Below, in pieces: positions 62,582-64,000 of a stretch of 64,000 nucleotides of DNA. The translations under genes and the position numbers were made by a program. Each line of letters opens with the position of its first letter. Positions within the stretch are counted from its first letter, which is position 1. The stretch is from Hoeflea sp. (lineage in GTDB: Bacteria > Pseudomonadota > Alphaproteobacteria > Rhizobiales > Rhizobiaceae), in NCBI RefSeq assembly GCF_014359905.1, contig NZ_JACIYP010000007.1, positions 1-64,000 of the forward strand. Reading direction: 5' to 3'. Below the pieces are notes generated by a model. It saw only the letters and a program-made list of their open reading frames with translations. It did no database searches and was not told the origin of the DNA.

Positions 62582-64000
62582 TGCGCCTCAACCGCCTCGA
62601 TCTCACCCGCTACGGCAAGTTCACCGATCATGTCATCGATTTCGGCCCCCCGACCGAGCGCGGCTGCGACCTGCACATCGTCTACGGCCCGAACGAGGCC
62701 GGAAAGTCCACCCTGTTCCACGGCTGGCTCGACCTGCTTTATGGCATTGGCGCGCAGAGCAGCTACAATTTCCTGCACCCCTATCCCACCATGCAGATCG
62801 GCGCGGCGATCGCGTTTGAGGACAAGACGATCGAGGTCATTCGCCGCAAGCGGTCGCAAAACAGCCTGTTTGACGCCCAGGACCAGCCGATTTCCGAGGG
62901 CGTCCTGCTCGCCGGTCTGGGCGGGCTCGACCGCGACGCGTACCGGACCATGTTCTCGCTCGATGACGAAACGCTCGAACAGGGCGGCGAGAGCATCCTC
63001 GCAAGCCGCGGCGATCTGGGCGAACTGCTGTTTTCGGCCAGCGCGGGCCTCGGCGAACTGTCGCAACGGCTGGTCCAGATCCGCGGCGAGACCGAAGACT
63101 TCTACAAGTACCGGGCCCGCTCGGGGCGGCTCGCCGCGCTGAAATCGGACCTGGCCGGGCTGAAGGCCGAGCGCGACCGTCTCGACACCCAGGCGAGCGA
63201 CTATGCCCGCCTGACCAGGATCCACGACGACGCGACGGAGCGCCATGCCGAGGCGAGTTCCCAACGCCAGCAGGTCAGGGCGCGCCTCGCCGCCATCAAC
63301 CGGCTGCTCACCGCGCTGCCGCGCCTGGGAGAACTCGATACGCTGGCCCGACAGATCGAACCCCTGGCCGGACTGCCCGACGCAGCGCCGGAATGGCGCG
63401 ACCAGATCCGCAAGCTGAGCGAGGATGACGCTGCCCTTCAGGCAGGCGGCGCGGCGCTCCACGCGGAAATCGAGCGGCTGACAGCCGACCTCGAAGCCAT
63501 TGGCGTCGATCCCGGCATCCTGTCGCTTCAGGACCGCATGACGGACCTCGACCGGTTGCGCACACGCCACAATGCGGCGGAGGAAGACCTGCCGGATCGC
63601 CGCGCAGCGCTGGCCCGGCTCCAGGGCCGCATCGAGCACCTTCTCACGCAATTGGGGCGGCCCGGCGAGGCAGAGCCCGACCGGCTGCTGCTCGACACCG
63701 CGACAAGTGCCGGCCTGCGCGAGCTTATAGAGGCGCGCACCAGCCTCGACGTGCGCCTGGCGACCGCCCGGCGTGAAGCCGAAGACGCCAGGGCCGCCCG
63801 CGAAGAACTTCAGGCGCAGCTCGGCGATTCCGGCGGGAAGGCGGATGACCTCGCGCCGGACGAACGGCCACGCCGGATTGCCGCATTGGCAAGCCTCGTC
63901 ACAACCATTCTCGGCGAAGATCACGGGCTCAGGCGGCAGGCCGCCCGCCGCGCCATCCCGGACGCAAGGGAAAAATGCGACGCCTGCCTGAATGCGCTGC
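62581..64000 (+). CDS. SbcC-like/YhaN AAA ATPase, N-terminal part (runs off right edge)
   Basis: Partner ATPase of the preceding nuclease; at least 473 residues are in the window with no stop. It begins MRLNRLDLTRYGKFTDHVIDFG, with Walker A YGPNEAGKSTLFHGWLDLLYG near 35, and then long heptad-rich coiled coil from about residue 180 onward (AALKSDLAGLKAERDRLDTQ, DRRAALARLQGRIEHLLTQL). Walker B and signature should lie beyond the edge. This is the Rad50/SMC-like YhaN family, acting with YhaO on DNA ends. Confidence 0.9.
   Translation, partial: MRLNRLDLTRYGKFTDHVIDFGPPTERGCDLHIVYGPNEAGKSTLFHGWLDLLYGIGAQSSYNFLHPYPTMQIGAAIAFEDKTIEVIRRKRSQNSLFDAQDQPISEGVLLAGLGGLDRDAYRTMFSLDDETLEQGGESILASRGDLGELLFSASAGLGELSQRLVQIRGETEDFYKYRARSGRLAALKSDLAGLKAERDRLDTQASDYARLTRIHDDATERHAEASSQRQQVRARLAAINRLLTALPRLGELDTLARQIEPLAGLPDAAPEWRDQIRKLSEDDAALQAGGAALHAEIERLTADLEAIGVDPGILSLQDRMTDLDRLRTRHNAAEEDLPDRRAALARLQGRIEHLLTQLGRPGEAEPDRLLLDTATSAGLRELIEARTSLDVRLATARREAEDARAAREELQAQLGDSGGKADDLAPDERPRRIAALASLVTTILGEDHGLRRQAARRAIPDAREKCDACLNAL

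Overview
The window is GC-rich chromosomal or megaplasmid DNA of an alphaproteobacterium, most likely a member of Hyphomicrobiales/Rhizobiaceae (Hoeflea-like; the genus is an inference). The reasons are a red-type (form IC) RuBisCO with CbbX in the order cbbF-P-T-A-L-S-X-E, an FnrN/FnrL-type regulator, a rhizobial-style split phn cluster with DUF1045 and a hexapeptide acyltransferase, and a Paracoccus-order sox cluster. Nearly every base is coding. I see no rRNA, tRNA, CRISPR array, insertion sequence or phage gene.

Layout. (1) 1-1.4 kb: the start of an arginine deiminase-like gene cut by the window edge, an FNR box, and an FNR/FnrL-type oxygen sensor gene. (2) 1.5-13 kb: a Calvin-Benson-Bassham operon on the minus strand (cbbF, cbbP, cbbT, a lone PGK N-domain gene, cbbA, cbbL, cbbS, cbbX, cbbE, a thioredoxin-fold gene, cbbZ) with cbbR divergent. 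cbbA carries an in-frame TAA. (3) 13-18.5 kb: two FAD oxidoreductases, a metallophosphodiesterase, a secreted sensor-domain-like protein and a small ORF. (4) 18.5-33.5 kb: the phosphonate locus in two operons, phnC-D-E-E-DUF1045-phnM-phnN and phnG-H-I-J-K-L-acyltransferase, with phnF divergent from phnG. Between the two operons lie a cobalamin riboswitch with bluB, a tautomerase and an HxlR regulator. (5) 33.5-36.4 kb: plcP-btaA-btaB, a phospholipid-to-betaine-lipid remodelling operon. (6) 36.4-39.4 kb: modABC molybdate transport with a ModE-type regulator. (7) 39.5-54 kb: a complete sox thiosulfate-oxidation locus (soxRS divergent from soxVWXYZABCDEF), plus two YeeE/YedE (SoxT-like) transporters and a SoxH-like metallo-hydrolase. 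(8) 54-60.2 kb: the urtABCDE urea ABC transporter behind a sigma-54-type promoter. (9) 60.5-64 kb: a transglutaminase-like cysteine peptidase and an SbcD/SbcC-like (YhaO/YhaN) pair cut by the right edge.

How the parts fit. Sox oxidation of thiosulfate supplies electrons that could drive CO2 fixation through the cbb operon. SoxC needs molybdenum, and mod lies directly next to sox. The phn and plcP-bta operons form a phosphate-scarcity block that both takes P from phosphonates and replaces phospholipid with DGTS; Pho-box-like sites precede both. The urt operon is the nitrogen counterpart. The most notable anomalies are the interrupted cbbA, the stand-alone PGK N-domain gene coupled to cbbT, an exonuclease gene with no canonical start codon in reach (ATC behind a strong ribosome binding site), FNR-type palindromes at both the deiminase and the sox accessory genes, and a SoxR that lacks one of the two expected cysteines. 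Motif and start calls were made by eye; no database search was possible.
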